NCBI RefSeq assembly: GCF_964204645.1
Contig: NC_134026.1
Coordinates: 4,464,001 to 4,528,000 of the forward strand
Source: Tubulanus polymorphus
Lineage: Eukaryota; Nemertea; Palaeonemertea; Tubulaniformes; Tubulanidae
DNA: 64,000 nucleotides
Reading direction: 5' to 3'
In this document: positions 13,701 to 28,600 of the stretch, piece by piece
How positions within the stretch are numbered: the stretch's first letter is position 1
How the letters are laid out: each line of letters starts with the position of its first letter
The notes under the pieces: model-generated
Seen by the model: only the letters and a program-made list of their open reading frames with translations
The model's database searches: none
Told to the model about the DNA's origin: nothing
Translations under genes and position numbers: made by a program

Positions 13701-16700
13701 ATGGAAAAGAATAGAATAGAGGTTGCAATGTTTTGTAGCCCTTTACTAGAGGTTTGACTAGGTAACTCGCGCAACCTACATGTACCTAATATCACAATAC
13801 AACCAACACCCTACGTAATAAGTTTCGAAAAGGCACATGAATATATGCAGCATGCCGTTCATGATTATAATCAGTTCATCAAACATGGACTGCATAATGA
13901 AAAACTCCAATTTAGAAAATCCGTTATAGCTGCTTTACAGCTATATTCATTTTTTGGATTTGTTTGCATTTTTTCTTAAAAGCTTGTTAACAAGAGAACG
14001 CTTTTCCAGAAAAGTCTATGGAGACATATTTAATTGAAATTTGTCATTAACACTGTTGTTTTTAAACGCAGTTGGTTCAGAAGACAGGTGATAGATAGTG
14101 CGATGAAGGGTGTATATACCGGTAGCTAGATAAGTGAAAAGCTAAGTAAGGAGAATAGATTCTGTAACGAGGATAGAAGCACTGACTAAACCGTCTGTTC
14201 AGTTTTATCTAGGTACGTGTCCTCTCTCCCTCTCCCTGACTTCTGCTCATTTGAATGAATATCTTCTTACGTTCCCCGAGCCGCCATATGTGATAAGCGC
14301 CTTGACTTTTTGTGTTTGATGAAGAGATAATAAGTGACGGGCTGTTTTTGACACGTCTTATCTTCTCGATATGTCATCCCCGTGTAGATACATGTATTTC
14401 GTGTTGTAGGCACCGAATCAGATCGATCTCTTGCCGGCGTGTTTCTTGTTAGAAAGCTAATTATCGTATAAAAAGCCTTCCCTTGGCAGGTTGTAAGCCT
14501 GCCATTAATGAAGTCATTCGTTTACGTCAAAAACGTGCCCTAATTGCAAAAATATATAAATATCCATTCGATCACGGGCTAATAAGTGTCACCATATTAT
14601 GACCGGTGACATGAACGCAGTATCTTCATTCCATCGAATGCTCGCGCTTTATTTTAACAGAAAATCACAAGGCAATATTTCCACCTAGTTTATGGCCGAT
14701 AAAAGTAACCACGACGTTCTGTTTTTCGTCGACGTAATGAAGGCAGAATTGAAGAAATGAAATTATTTTGCACGCTTCGGATTTTCTGCTATATGCGAAG
14801 CTCATATTACGTTTATAGCGGCATTCGATGTTAAATTCGAAAGAGGAAAGACAATACTTCAGAATACTCAAGAAGCGCGCAATCGTCGAGAACAGCGTTT
14901 TTTCTTGAAGTGGTATAAAAGCAGAGTGTGATCAATAAGAAACCACGCTCTCTCACTCTCTCTCTCTCTGATTCTATACGTTGTTATAGATAGCACGTAT
15001 AGGCAAAGTAGACCCTTATTTGTAGTGTATTTCCTTTGATCAGATTGTGATATGATATTCTGAGAATTATATTTATAGTGGCTTTGATGATTATGAGGCA
15101 TCGTTTTTTAATCCGGAAAATGCCGCTAATGCATATTGAGATAGATACGTGCTTTTTCTTGCGCCTCATTTCATGCTTTGTCGCTCGAAAGATGAAATAC
15201 GTTTTTCGTCTTTAAGTGAACGTATGGGATGATCTAATAACCATGATGCCCTGTCCAGCTATACGGAACATATCAAACATTCGGGTATTCATGGTTTTTA
15301 AAGACGATATCCTTGTTCGCGATATTCGCGAAGATTTACGGCGGCAGAAGATGCATAAATAACGCAATTCCGACGCATTCACTACGCTAACTAGCACTCA
15401 ATACGCTTTTATGCGATGTACTCATATTTTTGATAAATGGGGTGAAAAAATTGCACCGCACGAGAGAAATTAATGAGTTGTAGAAACTTCTGATATTATG
15501 CGTTAGATTGAGAATCTAACAGCGGGATTTTTCAGATCGGCAAGACGTTTCTGGCGAGACCAATAATATCAAAATTTAAATCTGGCAGTTAACCGTTTCA
15601 GTCGAAGTCATGCAACTGGATGCTAAGCAATGCTGATGAAAGGGCCTTTTGAGTTCAAATTCATATTGGGCGATTTCTTTTCTTAGTCGCATAGTGACTT
15701 TAAAAACATAATAACTACCAGGAGTCCACGGATTTCTATAAATCTTAGTTTAATGATATATACATATACATGCGACATTATGTCCCTGATTGGACTTGGG
15801 AATGCGTGATGATTTCATTCATAGCCGATGGAATTGCTCTTTTGACGTCACAATAATCACAGGGGCATGCTTAATTATCATCATCATCAGATATAAAACA
15901 TCATAACGTTTCCCCAGTTAGACATTGCCCATATACGCACTGGATATAACGTATCCATTAGAGGTTGAATTTCCGCTTATCGAAATCTAAGTAATATTGA
16001 TTGAATTCAGTACGGTAGCTCCACAATAAGGCGCTCAACTAACCAAACGAGCAAAACAACAGTTCCTATATAAAAGAGGTGCATCTTCTGGGTATAGGTT
16101 TAGCGATTGGATTAAGTAATTGTTAAAACAATGGATTCCGACCGACGTACCCCATCGGGGCCCCCTTTTCAAAATATGAAAAATATAACCACGAAATCTT
16201 ATGAAGCAAAGCAATGATTTTTTTCTCAAATTAGTAATAGCTTGGAGTTACAACTGCTGAGACGCTTTTTCTCCTATAACATCACCAACGCCGCTGCGTC
16301 ACGATCAGACGATGTGATTTACAAGGGACCTCCGATCTGAGACGTCTCCCTCTGAGACGCTACTGTTTTTAAATCTTGCACAATGGGAGTCTTTTTGATG
16401 CTTCGATTAATCCACTTCAGGGCCAGGTCATGATAGACGCTGGCTGTAACACCGACATCCCTGCCTCGGTTCGTAATTGTATTGTCAATCAGTAGAGACT
16501 GAAGTAGCTTGTCTGCTGCTAGATTTACGTGCACGTATATTTATTTATTCATTTGTGCATGACCGATATATATGTTACATTCGACTGCTTCCAGAGCCGC
16601 GGTAAATCTAGCAGCATGCGCATATCAATACGCAATACGTATCTATATGTGTGTATAATACCGAGATAGAATTCTGATTTATGGATACCTTGCGCTGTTT

Positions 16701-17205
16701 CGGTGTGTATAAGACCGAGTAATGCAATGATTTTATTGGCGAAATCACATCCGTATCTCACCGAGATCAATCGTCGTTTCATCAATTCCACCATGCGGGA
16801 GAGCATGCGTGTTGTTGGGACGAACCGAAATGTATTACCTTAAATTCGTGCGCGCAAGTGCGCTGCGAGGGAGGGGTGATCGTTCGCCAAAAAGCCGAAT
16901 GATGTTCAAATGAGTTCACCCAATGTTCAGGATTCAATTTAACGATCTTCATTGAATTTAATACCGCTGAGTCAAATCAATTTATAGCCGCTCACAACGA
17001 TCACCTCCAGTAGAATCGAGTCTCGGTCTCGTTGCGGCGTGCCTCTAGTGGATTTAACTCAAGAGTGAAAATGAATTCATTTTCAATCAGTGAACTTCAT
17101 TGGCAAAACTGAAAACACATCTGCTCCGTGTACGTAGATACTCAAATTTATGGGAATGCGTTCCGCACTGCAGCCATGCCGATCCATCTAATTCGTGTTT
17201 GTTAG
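4710..17205. other. gene-free stretch
   Basis: No supported coding exon. Open frames are short and show no family motif. An octamer-like ATGCAAAT sits at 6528-6535. Local AT-rich and TATA-like runs are common. Nothing else stands out. Confidence 0.45.
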
Positions 17206-17210
17206 AAAGG

Positions 17211-17255
17211 GCTAATTAATTATCAAATGACTGATAATTATCATTTAATTAATTT
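17211..17255. promoter_or_regulatory. cluster of homeodomain-type TAATTA/TGATAATTA sites
   Basis: An imperfect palindrome with CTAATTAATTATC on the left and GATAATTATCATTTAATTAA on the right, giving several overlapping TAAT cores in 45 bp inside gene-free DNA. Such clusters are bound by homeodomain factors in animals, but AT-rich DNA produces them by chance too. Enhancer function is inference. Confidence 0.2.
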
Positions 17256-19612
17256 CTTTTTGTTGCTGCGGCAGTCGTTTTACGTGCATTCATTTTCGCT
17301 TGTGAACCCGTGCAAACCAAATTTTCCATAATACAATGAATTCAAGCAAAAAAATCATATATATTGCGAAGTCGTCCTACCTGGTATTTAGCGCGAAAAT
17401 GCCTAGTATTCCTCAAACTTCGCACGGTTCCATTGCAAAGACCATCGAGTATGAAAATCCACGTGGAGACGTCTAGTGGCGTAATGGAACCACCAGTTAC
17501 GAACAGAAATGTTGGTCGCTGTTTATTAAGAGTATTAAAACATCGATATTTTGTTCATGCGAATTAAATTCACGACATCGAAACTGATGGCGATTTTAAA
17601 TGGCACCAGTTTCGAAGAATGATTTGATGATCTACACGGCATAAAAACACCCGGTCCGCTACGATTCGACAAATCGTCACTGCGTCGATGTAATCGACCA
17701 AGAGTAAAAAATTGATGTTATCTCGGACGAAATAAAGCCAGCTACCGTGCGCGTACGGATACCGAACAGCAATGAATAACGAACTCAGATATTTTCCGAA
17801 GAAAAAGATCGCAGAGACGACATTCGTCGGGTTTATCTGGAAACGGTGTGTGTCGTTGTCTCTCTGCTGGTGTTCAGTCGTGCATCGGAGCAACAGTGGC
17901 ACGAAGCATCGTGTTTGCAGCCAACATTGATCCACCCAGAGGACAGCGTACACGTTACTCGTTGCAGAGATATATTATGCTAATCGCCGGTACACGATTA
18001 GTTTCTGCGCTGATCGAACGACGATGAAAGACTATATCGGGACGCTTGTTTTTCTTTGCGACGGAAATAAAAGAAAACACGCACAGTGATTGGAAATAAT
18101 TAATTCGAATCGATAGGTGCGCTTCCATTCGAGCGCCAACCATTTTCCATAGCCAACTTGACTCCGCAATGGCGTACACGGCCATCATCAATATATGAGT
18201 ACTGTTCGGGCTTGTTCATTGATTTTTTGTGAGACGGAAAATTGGGTTAAGGGTATTTTCTAGATCATTTATTCCTCTTATCAGAATCGTATAACAAGCA
18301 GTGGGATTAGCAGTCATTAGACCTACGAACCTGAAAATATCCAAAAGTATAGAAATATAGCAAAATGCGCTTCTATTACGAGAAAGCATTAGGCCAACAC
18401 GAATCTGAAAATATTAAAACTACAACTTGCGTTTAACCTATTGCGTGTTAGTTCAACGAGTAAGTTTGGCATTTTTTGCATCATCGATTAGCAAAAAGTT
18501 GCCAAAACACTCGGATGGTTCTGGTAATTGACTGGTGTGGGTTTGCGACCAGCCGTGCTCCACACGAGAACTTGACGCATCTTAATCTGCGATTCTTTAC
18601 ACTGTTGAAAGCCTCCGAGAAATCAACAAAATGACAAAACAACAGTCACGTGATCACATCGCCGTGATTAACTGGTAATTAGTGCCGTTTCAATTTTGCC
18701 TTCGAGCTTCAAAATCCTGTAACATATTATTTTTACGCGCACAGTCTAAATTGAATTCCTAAACGTGCGGTGTCTAGATCGAAAATTGAAGGTGAAACAT
18801 ATTAGGTTACATTGTTTGACAAGCTTTGTCAGGTTTATCAGGATTCCAATTGTTCATCTTATCACGCTCAGGCCTTTCCAATTCTTCTTAGTTCATCGCA
18901 TTTATTCTACTCCATGTTTAATCGCCCCAACAAAAAAGCTTGACGCGTTCGATTCACCCAAATCCATTCGGCATAAATCGCTAGTATATCCTCGATGGCG
19001 AAGACGCTTTGTCTAAAACTCGTTCTTACGGCGGCGCATCGTTATAGGATTTGATTAATTTTCTGACGTTCAGGACCCTTGTTTACCAGAACATGATTTA
19101 GACGTTTGTTACTGTTGATCCAGTGACCAGTCTTTGTCTGTGAGAAATGTTTCTTCTGCATCGATTGCTCGCCTCCGCAACAACCGGGGATCAAGGCGCA
19201 AGATAATGGCCTAACTATTTCCACACACAAAGCACGAAGCGACCAGTTTTAACTAATGATTATATGGCTAACTGCGTCATTAGGCTTCTCGATTAGTTTG
19301 ACCAGTTCTTGGGAAACTTTGGGCATAAATTTTGCGGTATCTTTATAACGGAAAGATATGAGGTGATGGATGATAAAATTCAAAGAGAATAAATGTTTTG
19401 AGAGCATATTTAAAACGTGAATATGACGGGTATGTCATTTGGCAAACTATACTAGAGACGAATCAGGCACGAGAACCAGCAAACTTTCTAGAAAAACTAG
19501 TTCATAGATCTCAGTTTTTCTGACTGGCAGGTAATTCTGAAAGGGACGTGCCAAACCGAACAAGTAATCCTGCTTGGTAGCGGTATATTTTATTCCAATA
19601 TACGTTATCGTT
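17256..19612. other. gene-free stretch
   Basis: I see no supported gene, RNA or repeat in this interval. Confidence 0.4.
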
Positions 19613-19684
19613 ACAGATTTCTTGGCTACTATCATAATTGATATGATATGATATATCAATTATGGTAGTAGCCAAGAAATCTGT
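19613..19684. repeat. 72-bp hairpin (inverted repeat)
   Basis: Arms beginning ACAGATTTCTTGGCTACTA and ending in its complement meet at an AT-rich centre (GATATGATATG). It is near-perfect, so it is young or maintained. It could be a small palindromic MITE or an RNA hairpin; no flanking duplication is clear. Confidence 0.65.
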
Positions 19685-19689
19685 ATAAC

Positions 19690-22600
19690 ATCTTCAGAAT
19701 ATTTTTGGATCAAGAAATACTTGTATATAGTATTATAAAAAAAATGAGCTATTAACTTCAATATTTGGTTATCTTTTCGTAGAATTGAAGTACAGTGTAT
19801 AATAAAGGCCTGCAAACGTTTATAATGTTTCTAAATTGATTATTTTCCGTTGTTTTTCTTTGTGATTCAGCAGGCGAATTAACTAATTGATTACATCGAT
19901 TCCCCATCGCCGCTCCTCGCTGGAATAGACAAAAGTTCTTTTTCCGAGAAGCTTTACAGTTTCGAAAAGCAGTCAAACAGTTTCGATTCGCTCGCGAAAA
20001 ATCAATCGAAACAACTTACCGGCAATTGATTTCGGTAGCAGTTCGATACTTGATGTTTACGGGAGAAATATTCGCCGAGAATGAATCATTTATTCGTTAT
20101 AGACGCAGAACAAAATGAAAGAAGTTCGCTAAGTTCGTTTTTGCTTCGTTGCCAAGAAAACGATCCCTTGGCGAAATTCGGTGCCTCGTTATACTGGAAA
20201 CCGTCAGTGCATTTTTCGATTATGTTCTGTTTTACTACATCCCGGCTAAATCGACTTAAGTCATAGTATCAACAAGGAAGCTAACTTGAAAAAAACGTCC
20301 GAATCCAAACAACCCCACAATAAGTCAAAAGTTCACAAACTCCTCCTCGACCTTTTGCGTCTTTTATGGACAGTTCCTTATTAGATAGACATGCAATTTC
20401 TGTTATGGTTTCTAGGCGTAAGTCATAGTATTAAAAATACATAAACTCTATATGTGTTTTGATGGTACATATGTAGCCGGATATGCGGTGTTTGTAATGT
20501 GCGTAGATCTAATTTGGCTAGATCTTTTTGTACCGTAACTAGAGCGGACAATGCGTTTCGGGAATTCTTTCGATGGAGTCGGTGTAGTCAATCATATGGC
20601 GCCTTGATTGTATATTCCTAGCAGGTTCTTTGCTTGATCAGTCACGCAATGACCACTCACTTCATTTACATCGAATAGGAAACATCCAAACGACTTTTGA
20701 TTGGCATTGTTTATTGACGTACATAATGGAAATGATGAACGGATTCGTTCGCGGAAAATTGAACATTTTCTTCTTGCGGTTAATAGAACGCCATTTAGTT
20801 ACCTAAACTGCACTCTACAGATCTTTCGTGTCCTGAAGATAACTAAAGGAAATGATACGTATTGAATAATTTGCAAACGAACCAAAATACAAGAACCGAT
20901 CCCATTATGAAAATGAGGTAAAATAGGAAACCAAAACAATACACTGATGTTTTCTTAACGAAGCCTTAGATGAGTAAAGCAATAGTATTACGAATGAATA
21001 TCTATAAACAAAGACATCGTGTTTTACTTTGCGAATCCGATATATCCGGATGAAGTCTTATGGCGAAAACACGTGATACGATGAAATTATTGATCGCAGC
21101 GCGTAATTATATAGCTCCGAAGAAACGTTCAGTACGAATAAGTGTAAATTGGTCAAAATACCGAATCCCGACGTCCACATTTACATTTCCAGCATGTAAT
21201 GATTACACTATCACGCAATTCTTTCTGTTCGTTAAGATCTTAAGCGAATTTTGCGATGTGAAATGTAGACATTCCAATTTCAATCCTCACGTCGTTTTAA
21301 CGTCATCATTTTTTCAAAACTATATACTTCAGATTTTTAACTTTTTAATAAAGTTCACATGACGTTTTAATCTTATTGCAGATAAAACACGGAAAAATGT
21401 ATTTCTAATCTCTACTGTGACGCAGTGAATACCGTTTTTGCGGATGATGGGCAGCTAGACATTTCTAACGATTATTGGAATTTGATGGTGTCGGACGAGT
21501 GGCACCGACAAGTCTGATCTGTCGTAAAACATATTTTTCGGCCAAACCGCTTTCTGACAGCTTTTCGCTGATCAATTTTGTCGATTTTCTGACACTTATG
21601 CCTCCAGCTTCCGCAATCGATGCAAAAAATTGTTATGTTTACAGCCAACTGTAATCCAGGTCTGCTGCAACATGGCTGTTTCAGACGACGGCTTGTCATA
21701 CGGCGCTTCAGGTCGGCAACGAATAGAAAATCATCGAGCGCCAAAGAGATTTGTGCTGTGTTTCTACTTAATATATTTTCGATAATCAATAAATCGAGAC
21801 TCCTTTATTCATGTCGAATTATGCCATGGTGTATTGATTATCATTGTTACTACGAGATGAATTGATGATTCTTAAAACTGAGTAGACACAACCTTAACCT
21901 CTCTAAAAATCCATCCATCATTTGAACTCGGTAAAAAATCTCGGTATATGCAGGAATAGTATTTTTATATGGAGGGATATGAAATTATCCATATCTTAAT
22001 CGCCCACGGTGTGAGTTGAATTTGGTACTGAATTCAAATTTAGATCAATACTATCGTTAATTATCTAATAAAGTGATTCGATTCAATTTCCGAGATTGTC
22101 AGTTACGAATGAAAAAAACCAGACGATGATCTCTACAGTGAGATAGAAACGTCGTGTCTTATTTCTTTGAATAAATAAATTCTCGATTTTAAATTTCTTT
22201 TAATTTGGGTTTTTATCTTGTTATCCGTTCACCACGTTTGAGTGTGGTTATTGTACTACGAATGCAATCATTTTGCCAGACAAAAAAAACAATAACCACG
22301 ACCCTCCAATGCAGCCAAAATCCTCCTATTCGCCAATTCGCGCAATTATAGGTGATTTAGAACTAGAGCTTAAACCACGATCTCCCCCGGTGTGAAGCAT
22401 CCATCATTTCTGCGAACATACTGGTCAAAATATCCGCTTTCTTATGTGTTCCACGCTCAGTAAGTTAGTTCGGGATGTCCCTCGACACCGGAAATCTCAG
22501 GCAAAGGAAATACCCCTCATACATAGTAATGCATCGGTTGATCTAATTGGTAGTCGTCAGACGGCGTTGAAAACGAGTTTAATAGAAAGCAGCCATTTAT

Positions 22601-25600
22601 TCTGGTCGGTTACCAGTGCGCCCGACAACACGACAATAACTGCATTTCTCGAGACGCTTCCGTCTGAAATGATTTGTACGAGAGGCATGATTTTTACGAA
22701 ATAGAAATAGTATACTCGGATGACAAATGGTACCAATTAATCAAAACGCGATACTGGAGTCGATTCTGCAACGTGTCACCGCCGCAATAACCGCAGATTG
22801 TCGACAGTTTAAACACATTAATTGTAATCTGATACCGAATCCCTGTTGATTTGTTTCATCATTTCTCTTCCGTTTATTCACTACCTGCCGCTACTAATCG
22901 GCGAAACATTCGTGTTCTCGTTTTTTACAGGTTCCCAATCGAGAAAAATAACTATGCCAGTCGTTTTGACGCTAGTTATGCGTGTTTTGGAAAGTCGATA
23001 CAATTTCGTTTCTTCGCATCGGACTCGGTTTTTATCTACCGAACCCTCCTGGGTAGATGCGATACGAGTAACGCAGACGGAGAGATGTCTTATCAGATGA
23101 TATACACATATGTATATTCACAGACGTTCGGTAAATCATAGAAAATATTCACGCGTATGGCTGGCGATCTCGGATGCATTATTCGCTAACAATGAGATCA
23201 GAAAATTGCCAATCACTGTACGCAGTCGCGATAACCTCACACAGCAACTATAGATCAGCTTCGGCTAATTTCCTATGTGCCACATCACTTTGAAACGAAT
23301 ACTTTGCTGATGATGCGGGGCACAAATTATCCCCAGCAACGTTTTGTACGTCGATATTATTGTTTTTGTCGGTGAACCACCAGACGGACATCGCTACGTG
23401 TATACTCGGTGTTGTCCATCCGTCTACATATCGACGAAAGATACGTATGTTTAGCCAACAGCCTTGTTTAGCGTATAGAAGATGGAAGGAAATGAATCAT
23501 CTTGATTGACAGCACCCTCCCCTTCATTATAAATTAAACTGAACGTTTCGAAATCTTTGTTTTGTAAATTTTATGTCCGTATGGGAATCTTCTGTAAAAA
23601 GAAAAAAAATCTTGATTTCCAATTTCTAAAATGGAGTTCAAAATCAAATCATCCATTCGTCAAACGCATGAAGCCGTTGTCGGTTTAATTATACCAGGAG
23701 CATCTACATACGAGCAGTCTCGTCTGGCAACTTAGAGATATTTTCGAAAGATTAATCACCAGAAACGTTTGATACTTCGATAACCAGTAACTGACATTTT
23801 ATGAACGCTTTTTGCTGGAAAATAATAGTAATCACAGGAATGCTAACAGGGTTTTCTGTAAAGTAACTGAAAACCTTAATGAATAATCCGGTGTATATTT
23901 AACGACATAGTGATACTTCGTCTGCCATAGTCAAAACGGCAAAAACAGATGTGTTGCACTGAATGAATTCATTTCGATGAAATCCCAGCCGTGATGAATG
24001 TACTGCGAAAAATATTCGTGACATCCAATTTCCGCCTGATTCACTTCAATTTTTAATTGTTGATTTTCCGTGCTCAGCTTCGTAGATGCGTGAAAATGAA
24101 ATAATTCATAAATCCGCGCCTTCAAGCTGCCATCTGAATGAATAACTGAAATTTTCAATACTCCTTAGATTAACGAGGATAAGGAAAAGAATTTGAAATT
24201 TGCAATACCCACTTCTAATTACCTTTCCTAACATCGATTGCGGGTGTGGCAAAAATTTCATTTCTCATTGTAGCGTAAGAAAATATCTACAAATGTTGTC
24301 GTGTTTCTTGTCAGGAAATGCGAATTGTCTCTTTTTCGATTGCAAATATACCGGGTGTACCGGGCGCACTGTTCAGTAATGTTTAAATCGCTAATGTTCT
24401 GTCGTCGAGCAAACGGATGTCGAAACATGTCGGTCGAAGAAAAACACCTGCCCCCGAACGTATCAAGACGAAATAAACTCTATAGCTGCCGCAAGAGAAC
24501 GATAATATCTCCTAATGGACCACAACTAGAAATCAAGAAGCTGTGCAAACACGGTTGAGTATGAGCTTTTATGTTCTTTATCGCAAATTTACCGTTAAGA
24601 AGGACCCGCGTATACACCGTACCAACGGCCATTTTTGGTACGTATATTGGCTCTAGTCATACGCGTCTAATATGAAATCGTTCGACGCTGTTTTCACGAT
24701 ACTACAAAAGCCATCTGTCAAAACGACCCCTAATCTATTACCTTTAGCGGAAGGCGGTGAAATCGGTAACAATGACGGGGTTGCAGTTAGACTTTAAACG
24801 GAATGAACGGATGCGAACGGTAGCTATTTATATTGACTTGTCCGACGCACTAACGAGCCGAGAGAGACGCTTGGTCCTATTTAAAGGTCACGTTTCAATA
24901 CATACCATAATCGAGAACCTGGAAACGGAAATTCGAGAGCATTTAATGCTTCATATTGAATATTACACAACGTTACGGAGACTAATGAAACTTATTGATA
25001 CTTTTACAAGAAATGACTGAGTATACGACCGATTCAAGTAGGCTATACTGCATAAATGTCACAAAAAGATGTACGTATTATCGACGGAGCCATTTACGAT
25101 CGAAGGATCATCCTCCCACGCGGGATTGGAACATGGCCAAAGTTTCAAGTCCCCGCGAGGGAGGATGGAAGAGATTAAAGCTTAATCCAGAAATGCTTAT
25201 CTAAGAATTCCTTCGGGGTATTGATACAATGAGGGATCGGGAAAAAGAACAGCTACCGTATACGTAAGAACGTGTGAGATCCTCTGGAAAGAAAATTATT
25301 TAATAAGTCGTATATTCGTCGTAAAATTAGTTTGTTTATGATGCGATTTGGGTTAACGACGATTTTACGACGGCTAAATGGCAGTACATTTTGTAGCAAT
25401 TTGTAAAAGTGAAAACCGTGAGAAATGGCGAATACTATATTGGATGCATGGTTCATCAGAGTGTGTCTTCATTTTATAACCCCCCTGAGAATGTATTTGT
25501 GATTGGATTGCGCAACTCGTAATAAATCACCCTTTTTTCGTGTTTCCATGTAGTTGGTGCACTACGTACATGATTTTTCCTTTGTGATATACGTAACTTC

Positions 25601-28600
25601 TATCAAATACGAAACAACGAAATTAATAGTTTTTTTAAGGATTTTATCTATACGTCAGATACTACATTGTAATTGGTTCAAATGACCTTAGTCCTTTAGG
25701 GTATTCATTTTTATGTAGGTACATGTATAATATATTCTTCAAACAGTAATTTGTAAGACACTAAACCCATAAACCACTGATCGTTTTAGCCCTGGGACTG
25801 CTAGAAGTGATGCCAATATAATGGCAACACGTAATAGGTGGAACTTATACGCATTAAACAGAACAATTACAAATTCATTAGTGAATGAATGGGGCACAAC
25901 AAATAAACTAACGCGAGCGAAAATCAATAGAAGAAAACCACAAAATAGGTCTTCAAATGTGCTTAATTTTACGAAGTATACGAAAGAAACCAAGCTATTG
26001 TAGCTGCAATAAATAAGTCAAGATTTCAAGATCATAGGAAACACCTACATATCGCAAATTGTCGTGCTCCCAAACAAGTAATGCATCTATTCTATATGGT
26101 GATAGCTATATGGGCTTCGCTACGCAAGTCAATGAAAAACAGCGGATGACGTTATTTGAAAAGAAAACACTACGCTGACTTCAGTATTTTTCGATGATGA
26201 GAAATGAAACCTTAGATGCACGAAATGATATTTGAGCTGAATACAGATCAAGTATATTCAGAGAATGAGAAGATGTGATTTGCGCCGCAGTATAACCGTT
26301 GATTTCAAAACAAGGCGAGAAGACTGCGTTGGGATTGGCATTCTAGATGACAGCACCGACCAGTCGTTTAAGGTTCGCGAAGTGTTGCTAAAAACGACGG
26401 ATGCGATAATAAAATCAATGCCAAAGTGTTTAAAATCGGTTAATATTTGAAACGGCAATAATTCCATCGCTCGTGTTGATAGAGCCGTATATACGGTCAA
26501 CGGATGAAATTCCAGCGGAAAAAATGCCAATTTTTGCACCGTAGGAACCAACAGGAACGATAGAAAGTAAATTGAATATTAAAATTCAAGTTAAACTACA
26601 ATGATTATCAAGAACTTCAATCTACGACAATTGTTTGCTGTAATCTAGCTTGAGAGCAATTTATTCCTCCTCGCTTATAGTTTCGATTCCGTGTTTCACG
26701 TCTATGATGACAGAAGATGAAGAGATAGCTGTTCAACGTTGCAGATATCTGAAACAGCCATACTATCCGACTGCACAAATTGTGACAAGAAGTAAAATTA
26801 TGTTCTATTACTAGTTTGAATGAAATTCGTATCAGTAGTAGTGAATCATACCTGCATGGAAGACAGAAAGTTCAAAAATAAACTAGTTGTTCATTTTGAA
26901 TTGATAAAAAAACATTGGTTGAATTTTTTCTTATTTTTTCCTACTATCATTTTCTCCAGAGGCATTTCTTCCAATGGCATTTTCCGATCGATTCCTGTTT
27001 ATTGTAGGTCACACGTTTTTGGCGGTTAACGCTGCGGCCGGCACCATCCAATAACACCAGGTCGAGTATAGGTTCTATTCGTCGACCTCGTTTCGTCGCG
27101 GGGATAATGGTCGGTCGTCGGCGATCCATAAGTGAATTTCTGATTATCGGTACTGTTTTACATGGAACTACTACGATGTGTCCACCGGGACCAAATATAC
27201 GAGTAACCATCGTTTATTGTAGATGTACAATGCCAATATAGTCATGTTATGGTGCGGCAGTTCCCATGCGACCTTTTGACATCTACTTTTTGCCGCGCTC
27301 GTAAATCGGTCAAACATGCCTCAGCTTTTCCGAAAAACCAATCTGAACTCTGCGACAATATCAATATGATAGTACCGAAAAGGCTAGATATTGTCAAATT
27401 GTCAAATGAGGAACTTTACTGGTATTTGTTTTTATTTACAATGATATGGCGTAGGTATGTGGCAGTTTTTGATTGTGTATGGTACAGAAAACATGATTGT
27501 TTTACAGTGACCACAACCAGTGCGGTTGCAAAAAAGGATCGGTGCACAACTGACGTAAATCGTACGTATGCAAATTTGACATGGAACATATAGGTGCGGC
27601 GTTCGAGAGACCTCACTCAAACTTCATCCCATTTAAGACCAATCCCATGCTTGTTATTTATTGGCGAAAGGTTGAAATGTAACTAGTATCGGCAGTACTA
27701 CTTATGATTGCAATAGCTTTCTCTCCCGGCCCGTAATCTGACTATCGACCACCCAATACCACCCAATATCCTGACAAATGCGATTTTGATGGTGATCACA
27801 AATGCGATAATGTACCCAATTTATGCCCAATGTTCTCCTGTAAGTTCGGATTTGCGAGTCATTTGCTGCCCGAAATCGCAATGAGCCATTATCATCATCA
27901 TCATGATGATCATCATCATCAGTAATGGAACAAACGTGGGGACAACTATCCGGCTAAGAATCCAAATTTTTTGTGGACATATTATCCGAAATTATCGGTG
28001 TCAGGTAAAGCATTCTAGATCGTGTTTTTATACACGAAATTGATAACCTCGTGAATATGAGTTAGGTAAAATTGATCGCGCGATTACTGGGTCTTCCCAT
28101 AAACAAAGGTCAAGGGGATTAAGAATGTTCATGCATTTGTTATGATCTGATTCTGTTTAGCGAGTGAAAAATGTTACCGGCTTGGCCTGTCGTCTCGTGC
28201 AGCACTTTATCCGATATAATCCTAGTAACTTTTCGATTGGTAATGGCAGTTTTGTCAGAGAAGAGCAGTTCATTGTCTAGTTATTTTGACCTGAATGGCC
28301 GAATAGGTATAACAAACTTAGTCATAAAAATGATTATAATAATGTTTATTTACATTTACATGTAGCGTCATTCTCATCACAGACTCGTGCCGTTTTAGAT
28401 AAAACAGAATTAAACAATAAGATTGTAATATAAAACAATACAGAGGCATTACTACATTTCAATTACAGGTTTCATTAAAGGAGTTTTCAGCCTCTTCTTA
28501 CAAACTATTAGGTCCTCACCGCTATCTGGAATAAAAAGTCGACGGTGGATAAAACGGCAACTTCTCGAGCGGAAACCTCGAGTGAGAGGTCGCCAAAAAG

